Shown here: piece by piece, positions 22,471 through 33,960 of the stretch
How positions within the stretch are numbered: position 1 is the first letter of the stretch
Layout of the letters: every line of letters begins with the position of its first letter
Origin: Anthonomus grandis grandis
Lineage: Eukaryota; Arthropoda; Insecta; Coleoptera; Curculionidae
Reading direction: 5' to 3'
DNA: 64,000 nucleotides
NCBI RefSeq assembly: GCF_022605725.1
Contig: NC_065546.1
Span: forward strand, 29,942,227-30,006,226
Made by a program: the position numbers and the translations under genes
The notes under the pieces: model-generated
Told to the model about the DNA's origin: nothing
Databases searched by the model: none
The model's input: the letters and a program-made list of their open reading frames with translations, nothing else

Positions 22471-23271
22471 TTATTATACTCATTATTAAACTTACTGCCT
22501 ACATCAGAATCTACTTTTAGAATTAATTTTTCAAATTCAAACAATAAACAAATATTTAGTCATGGCAATGTTTAGTGTGCTGCATGTAGTTATACCTGCA
22601 AACAAACCTCCTAGCAAGATGCTAAATATTCAAATTTATTGTTTTTATAATACAATTTATAAAGCTTAAGTATTTTTACGTCCTACTTATGTACGTAAGC
22701 TCTAAAAGAAATGAATATCAAAAAATGGCGGATGTTAAACAAATGTTATGTCTGTGCGATTTTTAGACAAATAAATTAACTTACGTGGCAAGGCATATAG
22801 CGTAATCACTCATTTTGTATTTTTTCAACTTTACGCTAAAGGAACAAACCTACTTTTGCTTAATCACTAACGGTTGACATGTGTATTTTTCAGTAAACAC
22901 TTTTACTGCAATACTTAGATAGCAATTTGAGCCTCTCGCGCCATTTCTGTATGCATTATACAGATTTAATAGTGTATTATATCGTTTATTAAATATTTGG
23001 GAAGATATGCAATCCTGTGTTAAAAAGTGTACCCGGTCGACTATCGGATTGCCGTTTAGTTTCGTGCACCGTGTGGTGCTGCCGAAGCGGCAAATCTAGG
23101 AACGATTTATTTAAGCTGCGCGGACTTGAGCATACGTTAAAAGACGAATATGCCCAGCCAATGAGAGCATTCCGGCACCGCAGAGGCGTGGCTTGCGTAC
23201 CGCCAAAATTCAAAATACGAATTTTTTAATGCATGTAGTTGAACAGCGAGATTTGGCATCTCCTACATATA
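22471..23271. other. no gene seen
   Basis: AT-rich sequence with a small GC-richer patch at about 23030-23210. No coding family was recognised. Confidence 0.5.
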
Positions 23272-23919
23272 CAAGGTACCCATTTGAAAACGAAACAGAG
23301 CCTATTTTGGGTCCTTCAGAACATTTGCGAAAAAATTCTCGGACCCGTCAATTTTTGATTCAAGGGGGAACCATTTTTTTGCTAGTTTCGCCTCCCTGAG
23401 GGCAAAGCCCTAGCGGGGGTGACAAGGGCCCCCAAAATTTTAAATGGAACGGGGGGTCGAGTGATTTGAATTATTTTGAAGGTATTTTTATGTGGATTAT
23501 AACCCCAAAGTTTCAAGTAATTTGAAATGGTAATTCCTAGCGTTATTGACCAAGAGGTACTTTTTTACGTAAAAAGCTTATTCTTTTTCTTTAAATTTTT
23601 AAAGTTTAAACAAAAAAAATTTTTTTAAGTATTTTTTTAGGCTCACCCCCTAAATGTCCACCTGACTAAATTATGAAAATTATGAAATGACCACTAAATT
23701 CAGCATATCAAAATTGGGAGAAAACCAAAATTTAAAATTTTTATATTTACCCGTTTCGAAAATAGGTGGAAAAAACCATCTTCAGGTGCCCCCTTTAAAA
23801 GGGGCGTAGCTCCCTTGGGGTTTGCGTTTTGCCGATATATGTTTAGAGGAAAAAGTAAGGTTATTTTTGACCAAAGAATACAGGGTTCGCGTTTCGTCCA
23901 GTAATTTTGGGATACCCTG
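23272..23919. mobile_element. non-autonomous element with mariner-like tips
   Basis: The left end CAAGGTACCC and right end GGGATACCCTG form a short imperfect inverted repeat. Each is flanked by TA within CATATA. A few bases further in, both sides also share AACGAAAC (right side inverted). The 648-bp interior has no coding sequence. It contains a CTGAAGATGG-hairpin-GAAACGGGTA motif on the minus strand near 23735-23780, similar to the hairpins noted elsewhere. Confidence 0.4.
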
Positions 23920-24599
23920 TATATGTAGATAAAATTTAAAATAGTTACTTATGCAAATATTTTTCTTTTTAGGTATGTAGTGTGTCTGCTTCCATCTGCA
24001 ATTCTGGCTTATGAGATACTGTCACTACGTATTCATAATAACTTATTACTAGAATTTATGTAAGTATTTAGTTTTATTATATGCATTTTGCTTGAGGGTA
24101 CAAGTACTATAATTTTGAGTATCACTTTTTAACTTATATTTTATACTCGTATCTAATTATTTTAACTAACTAATTTTTGAATAAGGTTTCAAAAGAATTT
24201 CTTCTCCAATTTGTGCTTTATAACGTAAAAAAAAATCTTGGCATACATTTTAGAAAATGAATTTTGACTTCAAAATTCTTTAAAAATCGCTGAAATACGT
24301 ATTTAGCTATTTTAATTAGGCATTTTTGTTAAAATTTTAAATAGTGTAATCTTGAATTTGAATTTATCAGCTTAATTTAAAAAAAAAATACTTTCTCTCA
24401 AAAAAGGATGTTGTCTTCCTCTTGCATTTCTTTTTTTTTGTCTGAAAATAGCGAAAATATGCTTCTAATTATTTAAAGTAAGATTTTTTTTTGCAAAGCT
24501 TTGAAGTTGTTTTTGGTATAGGTACCCTGTCATATCAAAAAACTATCAATAAACCTCGTTTTAGCCATATTCATCTCAAAATTTTTCATGAAATTAATA

Positions 24600-25300
24600 A
24601 TTTTTTTTACTTTATAGTTCCTTAGTACGACCTCACCTTGTTTATTGCTCAAGTGTATGGAATCCCTACTATAATATCCATATTCCTGTCAAAATAGTCC
24701 AGCATACATTTTTAGGCTATATTTTCTTTAAGAGCACTCAGAATATGAATTACCGTAACACTAAAATATCACTTAAAATCACTTCACTATAAAATCCTCG
24801 CACACATAGAGATCCGGAAACTTTTTTCGTTTGCTTTACTCGTATCCTTTAAGCTTAATACTGACAGCAAAAATCAGACTCCTATCTCTTTCTAATAACA
24901 GATTGAACCACTCATTTTATATTCCATACCATCATACCAATTGTAGACACAACTCATTCTTTTGAAGCTTTTCTGTCAGCTTGCCTTGCCACCCATTATG
25001 CTAAACCTCTTGATTATCTCTCTCATTAGAGTCAAATTACAGTCACAACTCACTTTAAGAGGCAGCTTAAGGGCTGTGAATGATTCCATTTATATCTATC
25101 TATAATTTGGTGTTATATGTTTATATTATTTTGATATTCTTTCTTACATATGTAATTGGTTTTTTATTCATTTTTTAAGGCTTGTAATATATATTTTTCC
25201 ACTTGTTATTTGTATGTTGCTAAGTAATGCTAATGCTAATATCTAATTTCATTTCTAATATTTAAATATTTTGCATTTATACTGGGCCTTTCGTCTATTG
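24600..25300 (+). pseudogene. LINE 3' end (Jockey/CR1-like RT C-terminus)
   Basis: Plus-strand frames read LVRPHLVYCSSVWNPYYNIH, then VQHTFLGYIFFKST and NYRNTKISLKI. This is the typical C-terminal region after the LINE RT (the family pattern is LVRP-x-LEY-x-x-x-VW-x-P). Further pieces resemble the R-N-x-F-x-x-P-x-H-x-T-N-Y end region. A 3' tail with ACTGGGCCTTTCGTCTATTG and a poly(A)-rich end near 25320 follows. It is strongly 5' truncated and frameshifted. Confidence 0.65.
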
Positions 25301-25320
25301 AGAAAAGAAAAATTACAAAA

Positions 25321-26233
25321 AAAAATTGAAAAAAAAAATTAAAAATACGCTCGATAGCTTTTTCAATTTTATTAGGTAAAAATGACATGTAATTTGTACT
25401 ATGTTTTTCTTTTATGATTTTTTAGTTATGAGCAATTTCACAAAAGAAATAAAAAAAAATAACTTTCTAGAAACTTACCTAAGCAATTCTACAAAATTTC
25501 AAATATATAACTTAAGCATTTTTAGGAATTTACCATATTTAAATTGTTTGGAAAAACCTGAAATAGGTATATTATCCAACAATATTACAAAATTTGAAAA
25601 TCGCAATAGAGCTCGTTAATGGAATGGGGATTGGAATTTTTGAAAAATAAACACTTTCTCAAACAATTTATTTGCAAAACTACTTTGAAAAATGCTAAAA
25701 TAGTTGTCTAATTTAATTATGTAGTCTCTTTAGAAAAAATAAAAGTATAATTTCCTTAATTTTCGAATTATAGACTTGCTCATAAAATATTCGAAAAAAA
25801 TCACTTTTTACAAAATTTTTTCTGCTAAGAATAATATATTGAGCACTGAGCATTACGTAAGTGAACTTCGATTTTTTTTTAATGTTTTGCCCTGTAGATT
25901 CTTATTTACGCATATCTGCCTTTGGTTGAATTAAAAACATTATTGTTATTATTATCGACATTATTATGATTTAAAAATTATATTCTCAAAAAATGCTCAA
26001 AATTTTTAGAAATTTTACTTTTTTGATTTCTGAGTTAGGAGCAAATGAAAAAATCACATTTCTCCAACATCGTATTTACCAAAATTAATTAAGAAAAAAT
26101 ACCTGAATATCTTGGAAATCCTCAACACAAAAAATGCAAGAATCCAATTAACTACCCAACTGACAAAATATGTATATTTAATGAACTAATAAATTCAGCG
26201 CATATTGGCCAAACACCCAAAATGCATAATATA
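25321..26233. other. no gene seen
   Basis: A/T homopolymer-rich sequence. An open stretch at 25401-25619 is rich in Asn/Lys/Phe and looks like low-complexity chance coding. Confidence 0.5.
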
Positions 26234-27192
26234 CAGGGTGTTCCTTTGAAAACTTCCCACGACGGATTTGTCGAAAACCACTGTTTAAAAAAAAAACGCC
26301 GAAATACGTTAAAAGGTTTGTCAATGGGGACAACTTTCTCACATAAAATTACTTTACCCCCTTTCACCCATTGCCCCCCAGGTTCATCCCCTTAAAAATT
26401 TTAAATGGCAAGGGGTATCAAGTAAAAGCTTGTTTAAAAGGTCTTTCGAAGACTTTTATTTTGACGTTTGATTTTTTTAAATAGGTCGATTCGTTTTGGA
26501 GAAAATTAGAAAAATCTTTATTTATCTTAATTTGTTCAGATAGAAAACAAAAACATGAAAATATCAGTTTTTATTTCAATAAATGTTCAAAATGTTGCCC
26601 GTTTTTGGCCAAACAATGATATAGGCGTTGTTCAAATTCCTGACTGACATTTTCAAAAACATGTTGTGGGATATCATGGCAGCTTGTGTTTACTCCCCAA
26701 CCTGAAAGTTTGGATGAACTTCGTCAACGCATCATCGACAGCTGCCATGATATCCCACAACATGTTTTTTGAAAATGTCAGTCAGGAATTTGAACAACGC
26801 CTATATCATTGTTTGGCCAAAAACGGGCAACATTTTGAACACTTATTGAAATAAAAACTGATATTTTTATGTTTTTGTTTTTTATCTGAACAAATTAAGA
26901 TAAAAAAAGATTTTTCTAATTTTCTCGAAAACGAATCGACCGATTTAAAAAATCAAACGTCAAAATAAAAGACTTCGAAAGACCTTTTAAACAAGCTATT
27001 ACTCGATACCTCTTCCCATTTAAAATTTTTAAGGGGGATGACCCTGGGGGGCAGAGGGTGAAAGATGGTGAAGTAATTTTAGGTCAAAAAGTTGTCCCCC
27101 TTGACAAACCTTTTGACGTATTTCGGCGCTTTTTTTTTTAAACAGTGGTTTTCGATTAATTCGTGGTGGGAAGTTTTCAAATGAACACCCTG
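26234..27192. mobile_element. mariner-derived foldback element, ~451-bp arms
   Basis: Ends CAGGGTGTTC and GAACACCCTG, flanked by TA on both sides. The arms 26234-26684 and 26740-27192 are near-perfect inverted copies around a 55-base spacer. Each arm contains, reading outward, the last ~45 codons of a mariner-type transposase (QEFEQRLYHCLAKNGQHFEHL and stop), a 3' UTR and the terminal repeat. The spacer extends the coding part on one side only (QPESLDELRQRIID). It looks like the 3' end of an autonomous element duplicated in inverted orientation. Confidence 0.9.
26689..26854 (+). pseudogene. C-terminal fragment of a DD41D-like mariner transposase
   Basis: The end of a transposase, without a catalytic core. 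It reads FTPQPESLDELRQRIIDSCH, then DIPQH, a one-base shift, and ENVSQEFEQRLYHCLAK with NGQHFEHL. The closing H-F-E-H-L is the same as at the end of the 12962-14184 gene, so the source is a related family. The inverted twin of most of this piece is on the minus strand at 26574-26684. Confidence 0.75.
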
Positions 27193-27194
27193 TA

Positions 27195-30047
27195 TACCAA
27201 AAGAAATGTTTATTCCTATTTAGTCTACCATGGAAATGACATCTTCCAATAATTAGCTGTGAACTTTCAATAAATGACATTAAGTTCGACTTGTTTTTAT
27301 TTTATGGAAAAATATGGACTTTTATTCTTGAAATTTATTTGACATTTATTTCCGGCAACAAATTATTAAAAATTAAAACACAATTATTTTATTTAAATGT
27401 CTCATAGTACACCCCATATTTCTCTCGTCTCTCCGGGGATGGTTTGTCGATAGTTTCACACCCGAAACTCCACCGTAATGGGAACGATTTGCTCAACAGC
27501 CGATACCTGGGTAATTATAAACTTCATCATTTCTGGTTATTCTAGCATTAATCAGTTGTCACAATTCTCGTGTTATGTTTGATAAATGCATATCTCCGGG
27601 GCGTATATAATATTATACTAGAGATATTAACTTCCTGAAGTAATAATTGATCTGTTATGTATGTATAGTTGTGGGTTTATCTCAGGGGAACTTTGATCAA
27701 TAATATGTGTATCTGCTATGAAATTCGAATAAGATGTGATAGTGTCGAGAATCATGTTTGTATTAAAAATGTGTTGTTTGGTAATAAGCCCGTACTCTGA
27801 AAACCCTATAAACAATAGAGAAACACCCCTAAAGTCTCTACCTTCGAGGCAACCGGCTCATATTTGATTTTACGAGCTCACTGTATGTTTTTTTCTTCGC
27901 TTTTTTTTTTATTTGCGGCTCTGACAGCACTTTGTCTTGGAACAGGCGGTTTTTTCCAGTTTATTTTTATGAGGACGTATACGCTCGCTAGATTGTCTCG
28001 AGATGAGCTCTGTTTAAAGCCGCTTAATCTCTTATGTGGATCTTATATTAAACATGTAAGGAGATATAAAGGATATTTAGTATGACAGCGTGAAGTTATG
28101 AACTTCTATTTGGTTAAGCGAGGAGGTTTTTAAAAGAATAAATGGGAAAACATGAGCAGCTTTCTAGAGGTTTTTTTTTAATTAACGATCCAAATAAGGT
28201 TATATGATTTGTAATATTGTTGGTTTTAGGGATCAACGAAATAAAAGTCTTTTTAAACTTGCGTGCTTAAAAAAAAAAGTTTAACTACAATTTTAGAGTA
28301 TAATTTTAACTACATTAAAATGTATGTAGTTTTAAAATTAAAATAAATAAGATTGAGTTGCATTATTGTAGTACAAGCAACGTTAGACACACACTTATAA
28401 TACAAACGAGAAAATAAAACAGATATTGCAGTAATGAGAAAAAAATACTTAATATTGGACTTCAAAAAGTCAAAAGCAGATTTAAAATGAACATTTACAC
28501 AGAAAACTTTTGAATACGAGTCCTCAATACATGAATACAGATAATATTATTAAAATTTAATTTATCACAGTAAAATAAATCAACTCTTTTATGTTTAAGA
28601 AGTGCACCAACACACTTCTTATCAGTAGCATAGGCTAATGAGAGAATAGACGCGTAATCTTACCAAGAAACGTGGCGCACGCCGCACTTGGCGCTGTCGT
28701 TGGCCGGCCTTATTAAATTGGAAATTTTTAAATCGCGCCGGTTTGTTTCGATGGAGCGATGGAGCGGGTTGCCGGATTGTGCTAAATTTAACAAAATTAA
28801 ACTACTGCTACAGATGAATGATCAGAAATTCGCCCAGTAAGATATTTTTATCTGTATTAGCGCGTATTTTTTTGTAGAGTAGATTATTTGATTAGTTTTA
28901 TTTTTTATTTACGTTTATAGTGGAAATGCGGAAGTTGCATCATTTTTTTTTATTTTTGATTTTGATAGGAAATGCAAAATAAATAAACACGTGTTTTTTC
29001 TCTTTTTCATAGTTCCAAAATTGACAGAGCTACAGCGGTTTGAAATGTGCCTGTGACGTCACAAGACGATAGTTTAATGTCGTCACTCCATGCTTTGTAT
29101 ATCTATATATACAAAACTAAAAACTCGAATATCTTTTGAAATAATCGGATTCAAGCAAAATAAAAAAATACGTATTGATTATTTTACTTTGTTCTTCGGT
29201 TTTTAATACTAAAAAACCGATTTTGTTTTTCATGCAACTTCCTCATTGCGCAATTATTCAAATATATGTACTGTAAGAAATATGCCGAATAAGGATCACG
29301 TCTCGGATCACGTGCATATAGCCTGGCTTGGTACCGTCGTTATCGTGGTCCAGGTCAATGGCATATTATGAAAGGGAATATCGATCTTAGCATAATTTCG
29401 GAAAAGGAAATTCCGAACGGGCATTGAAGGGAAGGACAGATTGGCTTTGACTATTGGAAGTTTACCTAAGTGATTTAAACCCTTGATCTTAGTAATTTTG
29501 CTATTACTATTGATACTTTTTATTGGCCATTAGGTAATTCTTGGCTTTATATGTAAAACGTATAAATAAAAAAAAGATAGGGTAAATTTTGAGCGGTTTT
29601 ATATTGCAAAAATTGGCTTATGAAATTGTTTCATTCAACCAATTCGAACATAAACTCATTTGTTAAAAATTATAAATGTCAAGATCAATAAAATAGAACC
29701 ACACTGCAAAAATGCCGATGGGATAATTATAATACTAGTGCATATTTAATACCCCAACTGTGATGAAATAATCCGAAATTAATTTAAACAAAGCAAATTT
29801 TCATTCTATAATAAAATTATTCTATTTAGAAATAATATAGAATTCTATAAAAAAAATCTAAAGAAATAGAAACCTAAAAGTAATAGAATTCTTCTTAGTT
29901 CGGACTGTAATTTATTAGAAACTCAAAATTCACTTTTTCTAGGTATTTTACATAAAAACATTAACATCAAGAAATAATTTTACTTTACATAATAAATAAA
30001 TGGCTAAAATGGCTTCCTAACCTCTTTATAATTAATATTTTGGTTCT
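27195..30047. other. no gene seen; one GC-rich patch
   Basis: Mostly AT-rich. Bases 28660-28790 are clearly GC-richer, with GGCGCACGCCGCACTTGGCG and a repeated GATGGAGCG. They could be a promoter or an exon of something not recognised, or a repeat. Open frames at 27627, 27864 and elsewhere have no motifs. Confidence 0.45.
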
Positions 30048-30610
30048 TTACAAATTTTGTAAATTTGCAATTTTTTGCTTGCTATTTTTCGATCTGATTC
30101 TTGACCATTTGCAAAATTTAAATAGACTTATCTGAACCAATTTATTAATTAAAAATAGCTGATGAGGATAGCACTCATCGCTGTTAAGACCCAACCAAAT
30201 CATGTTTTTCGAAATTACTTTATTTTTAATTTTTGTAGTTACTAGTTCTTGATGCTTATATTTATTGTAATAAATGTTAAATGTGGCCATTGATCTGATA
30301 ATAACTTGCTCGAGTTCGGGGCTTGGAATAATGAGTGATGTCCTTTCTTGCCCAGTGAAGCTCTTATTAAGGAGAAATGATTGTGAAGGCTCTGACAAAT
30401 TTATATTAGTCTGGAAATTAAGTTTGTTGTTCTATAACACGTCTTACTAAATATCCAGCATAATAATGATTTTCTAAACTAATTTTTGATGTTACAGTTT
30501 CTCCTATTTTGGCAACCTCCATTAATTTATTGGACATATCATCATTGGAATTATCCTCATCCATGTGTATGTTAGTCTCGTTAGTTTTTTAAAGTTTTAA
30601 TTAAAGTCAT
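30048..30610 (-). pseudogene. P-element/THAP9-like transposase C-terminal relic
   Basis: Minus-strand frames read DEDNSNDDMSNKLMEVAK, then HYYAGYLVRRVIE, which resembles the conserved AGY-V-R-K segment near the end of THAP9/P-type transposases. The longest open part (30048-30398) reads NKSFTGQERTSLIIPSPELE, like the K-x-x-G-x-L-x-x-P-S segment of that family. Later it has SLFKFCKWSRIRSK. The THAP zinc finger at 32111-32383 on the same strand is the likely N-terminus of the same element. Family assignment is by pattern memory. Confidence 0.45.
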
Positions 30611-32040
30611 GGTCAGTAAAAAATGATTTGCGCAAATATGCTTGTTTTTTAACAAGTCTTCGGTTAGACCGACTAGTTGTGAATTTCCTAAAAAAAAATA
30701 GATCTAAACAAAGCAAGAAGTATGATCTTTCAAATAAAACTGCAAATAAAAAGTTTCTCTACTTCACTTCAGATATTTTTTAACTGTTAGCAAAATTGAT
30801 AAAATAAAGTATGTACCTACATATCGTTGCATTTAGAAGAATACCAGGTTACTTCATTTCTAAAATTCTTAAGAGTCATCACATAAAAAAAAAGTTGAAA
30901 ATTTAGGTTAATTACCATAATATTTTTACAGGCCATTTTCGACACTTACTGCCACTTGTAACACGTAACACCTTCTGTAAAAGCTCGTCGTAAAAAAAGA
31001 AAATTGTTGGTGTATCTTTTTTTGACATCTGCCAAGTACGTCAGAATTTTGCTACAAATTTATTTAATATTTTTTTTAAAGAAAGAGTTTGATGTTTAGT
31101 TAATCAATTTTTATTAGTTTTGTCTCTAACTAAACTTTTATTTAAAATTATTTGTAATAAACCACTTTAATTATTAAAAGGAAGGCAACCATAAATAAAG
31201 TTACCAATCGACCAAAAACTATGTTTTAAAAAAATTCAAAAAATTATAAAAATGCTTGTTTAAGGAGCAGTTTAATTAACCATTAGTTACATGGTACAGA
31301 TTTATGTTTTTATATTTACTTATCTGATTTAACTTTTTTGGACTACCTTGTATAAAAAAATTGTAAGATAAAATTTGTACCTAACCTATAATAAGAATAA
31401 AATACAAGGCTGTCCAATTTAAATATTTTTTTTCTTTTTTTTTAACTTTTTACAATACTTTGTATATATCTAAAACTATGTGTAATAAAGAGTATAAAAA
31501 TATGTCATCCCCTACATCTTTTACCTTTACATTTTTTTTACACGGTGACCAAAAATACGAATATTTCAAAAGCTGAAGATTTTTTAAAAAATCGTTAAGA
31601 CACGTAGTTATTGAAGAGTACAACTTTTTAATGAAAATATTGCCGTTTTTTCTTTAACCCCCTGCCATTGGGGTGGTATCCGACCTTATGGAAGTTCTTA
31701 AAAATAATAATAATGCCTAATGATAAAAAATAAATTATATAGGGGATTAACCCTAGATAAAATATCTACAAAAAGCAACCACTTTTTTTTCACTAACCAG
31801 TAACCAACTACAATAACATTTAACTTATTGGGTCATTTGGGCCAGGTGTAAAAACATTTTTTAATTAGTAAAAACCTTTTTTTTTGGGAAAAAAATGTAA
31901 ACGGCAACATTTAGACATACCTATGTATATTATAAGGGCCTTTCAAATAAAGTAGGTATGGCCTGATAAATTATATATATTAGTTCCAAATCAAGTAATG
32001 TGCTGTTATTTTCCCCCCCCCTCCATCCATTTACTTTAAC
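30611..32040. other. AT-rich spacer, probably interior of the THAP/P-like relic
   Basis: Between the two recognisable ends of the suspected P-like element I see no clear catalytic region. It is rich in poly(A)/poly(T). A fragment near 31340 reads GGACTACCTTGTATAAAA. Confidence 0.3.
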
Positions 32041-32076
32041 ACAGATTTAACCAGAGAATTCTCTGGTTAAATCTGT
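32041..32076. repeat. perfect 36-bp palindrome
   Basis: ACAGATTTAACCAGAGAA is followed directly by its exact reverse complement, with no spacer and an EcoRI-like GAATTC at the centre. It lies about 35 bases from the 3' end of the THAP-like open frame. It could be a fused pair of short inverted ends or a protein-binding site. Confidence 0.95.
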
Positions 32077-32110
32077 GACCATATTATTATTGAACAGGTC
32101 CCTGGATTGC

Positions 32111-32383
32111 CTAATTAACATTTTCTAACCTCAAAAACAATTTACCATCAGTTAAAAAATTATCAATGTTAGCGAATTTATAAAAGCAAAAAACGAAAAC
32201 AAAAATCGAGGAAACTAATAAGTTTGTTTTGATGAACTTACCACAGTTAAAAACCCAATCGTGACAAATATTTGGTCTTTTAATGGAAAACTTAAACATT
32301 TTCAAACTGCATTTCCGCCTAAGGTTGTCGCAATTTAAATAATAACATTTATCGCCACCCGTAAAACGTCTAAAACTAGACAT
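32111..32383 (-). pseudogene. THAP zinc-finger exon of a P-element-like gene
   Basis: Starts MSSFRRFTGGDKCYYLNCDN and continues CSLKMFKFSIKRPNICHDWV with FNCGKF. The spacing C-x4-C, a Phe-rich F-K-F-P-like segment and a W before a C/G matches the first half of a THAP DNA-binding domain (C2CH type). The second C/H pair is not evident, and the frame drifts into a Phe/Val-rich stretch that is probably intron. It precedes the transposase-like C-terminus at 30048-30610. Confidence 0.5.
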
Positions 32384-32571
32384 TTTTGTTTTGTTTCAAA
32401 AATTAACAACTCTAAAAAAAGTAAACTACTCCCCTTAGGCCAATGTTTACGAAAAAAATTGCGGGCTTTATCACATGACAATATTATGATACGCAAGTCA
32501 TGCCAAAAACAAAATAATCACACAAGTCCGGCCAGTGAGCCGTCGAGCCGCCCAACCCAACTCAATATGAT

Positions 32572-32717
32572 CATAGAATAACCAGACAAATCAAGAACGA
32601 CACGCGCGACACTTCCTTGGCCGCCCAACCACCGTCCCAGCTGATCGAGTTGGGTGTCCAAATAGGTGCCATTTACAATGCATTGGAGTATTTTTCTATT
32701 TGTCTGGTTATTCTATG
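32572..32717. mobile_element. 146-bp MITE with 20-bp perfect inverted ends
   Basis: The left end CATAGAATAACCAGACAAAT is matched exactly by its reverse complement at 32698-32717. The core is GC-richer (GGCCGCCCAACCACCGTCCC) and non-coding. No clear target duplication is visible. No superfamily was assigned. Confidence 0.75.
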
Positions 32718-32939
32718 TCAGGAGGTAACTGTTAATGGTAAGTAAAGCCTCGTTTTCTCGGTGACAGTTTTCGCGATAGTTGCTATCATGATAGTGACTG
32801 CCACATGAACTATCATGAACTATCACCATGTACAACCCCATAGTAGCTATCATGCTGTCGCGATATTACTTTCGTACTCCCTCGCTAGCCTAGATGGTGC
32901 GGCGTAACTTTCATGATAAGTTGTTGTTGCTTGATTAAA

Positions 32940-33210
32940 AATTATGGAAAAAAAGATCTCCCGATTTTAATAACAGAGCGAAGGGGGACCATGCTGAAGA
33001 AATTCTGCTGCCCTTATCAGGACTTTCTACATTATAAGAACTAAGGCAGAATATTAGGAGCAAAGATGTATGTACAATCAGAAAGTGGCTAAAATAAAGA
33101 AGTCTATGGGAACTGGAACGGGAGCATGTGTACAAACCAAAACTTGTATGATTTTCCGTAGCTGATTTTTTAAAACATAATTTGGAAAAAACGAGTGAGA
33201 TTCTAATGTA
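32940..33210 (+). pseudogene. MADF-type protein relic (Harbinger ORF1-like), exon 1
   Basis: Broken plus-strand frames read LWKKRSPDFNNRAKGDHAEE, then LRQNIRSKDVCTIRKWLK, and KSMGTGTGACV followed by YKPKLYDF-like pieces. MADF-domain proteins accompany the transposase in many insect Harbinger elements and bind the element's DNA. A second plus-strand piece after an acceptor (TATTGCAG, exon from 34049) reads DEE then TQEPKEPQEIPSTTSS, and near 34245-34360 KKKKTNKTMKKKDEPLDEAV. Multiple stops. Confidence 0.45.
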
Positions 33211-33335
33211 GTAGGTTTTATTTTTCCTTTACTTCTATACAAATAGCGAGGCAAAAAAGATTATGTATTTTGGAGTCTTTTCTCTATTCTATCAATCTGT
33301 ACTGCCAATCGACTGCCTATGTCCCTATAAAATAG

Positions 33336-33960
33336 TTAGCAAAGTCTTCTCTTTTTTTCCGAGCTTCCGAGCTTCGAATAGTTACGCCGCATTGTTGCAC
33401 TTAAATCAACTATACCATTTGACTTCACACTGCGCCAATTTCTAGAAATTATTCCTCCTGTTGCATGATCCTCAATATCTGCTATAACTTTTGTATCATT
33501 TCCCACTTTTCGTATCCAGTTGTACAAAACACATACAGTTTTTATTAATTTTACTACTGTGTGAGGAGCAAGTGATATTCGGGATTTGAATACACGAAAA
33601 CGGGCTGAAATGATTCCAAACGGATTTTCTACTATACGTCTCGCCCTACAGTGTCTATACATGAATACTTTCTGGACAACAATTATTCCATTTCCTCTCT
33701 GGCTTGAGTGGAAATGCTTCATCTCCTAATATAACAGATTCGTCAATTTGGTTCAATAAATTTCCCTCAATTGCTTTTCAAAGAGGCGACTTGAATGGTG
33801 ACTATAATGCTAAATGTTCCTTTGTACTTGAAGTATTGAGAACCGAAATACCGAAATTCGGAGGGCACTGAACCAATACATGTTGTCCGTGAATTGCTCC
33901 AATACAATTAGAAAATTCCAGCGAGTTTCAAAACCATTTATCACCTTATTCGACTCCTTT
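33336..33960 (-). pseudogene. PIF/Harbinger transposase (DDE_Tnp_4) relic
   Basis: The upstream part reads SNCIGAIHGQHVLVQCPPN, the first catalytic block, normally G-A-I-D-G-K-H. Here the Asp is His. Then come VILGDEAFPL (second block) and CRARRIVENPFGIISARFRV (third block, Glu present), followed by LAPHTVVKLIKTVCVLYNWI. A deletion removes most of the region between the first and second blocks. Dead by mutation and frameshift. Confidence 0.75.

Noticed and set aside
27029..27280. Minus-strand frame across the right foldback arm
   Set aside because: It reads the non-coding terminal repeat of the mariner-derived element.
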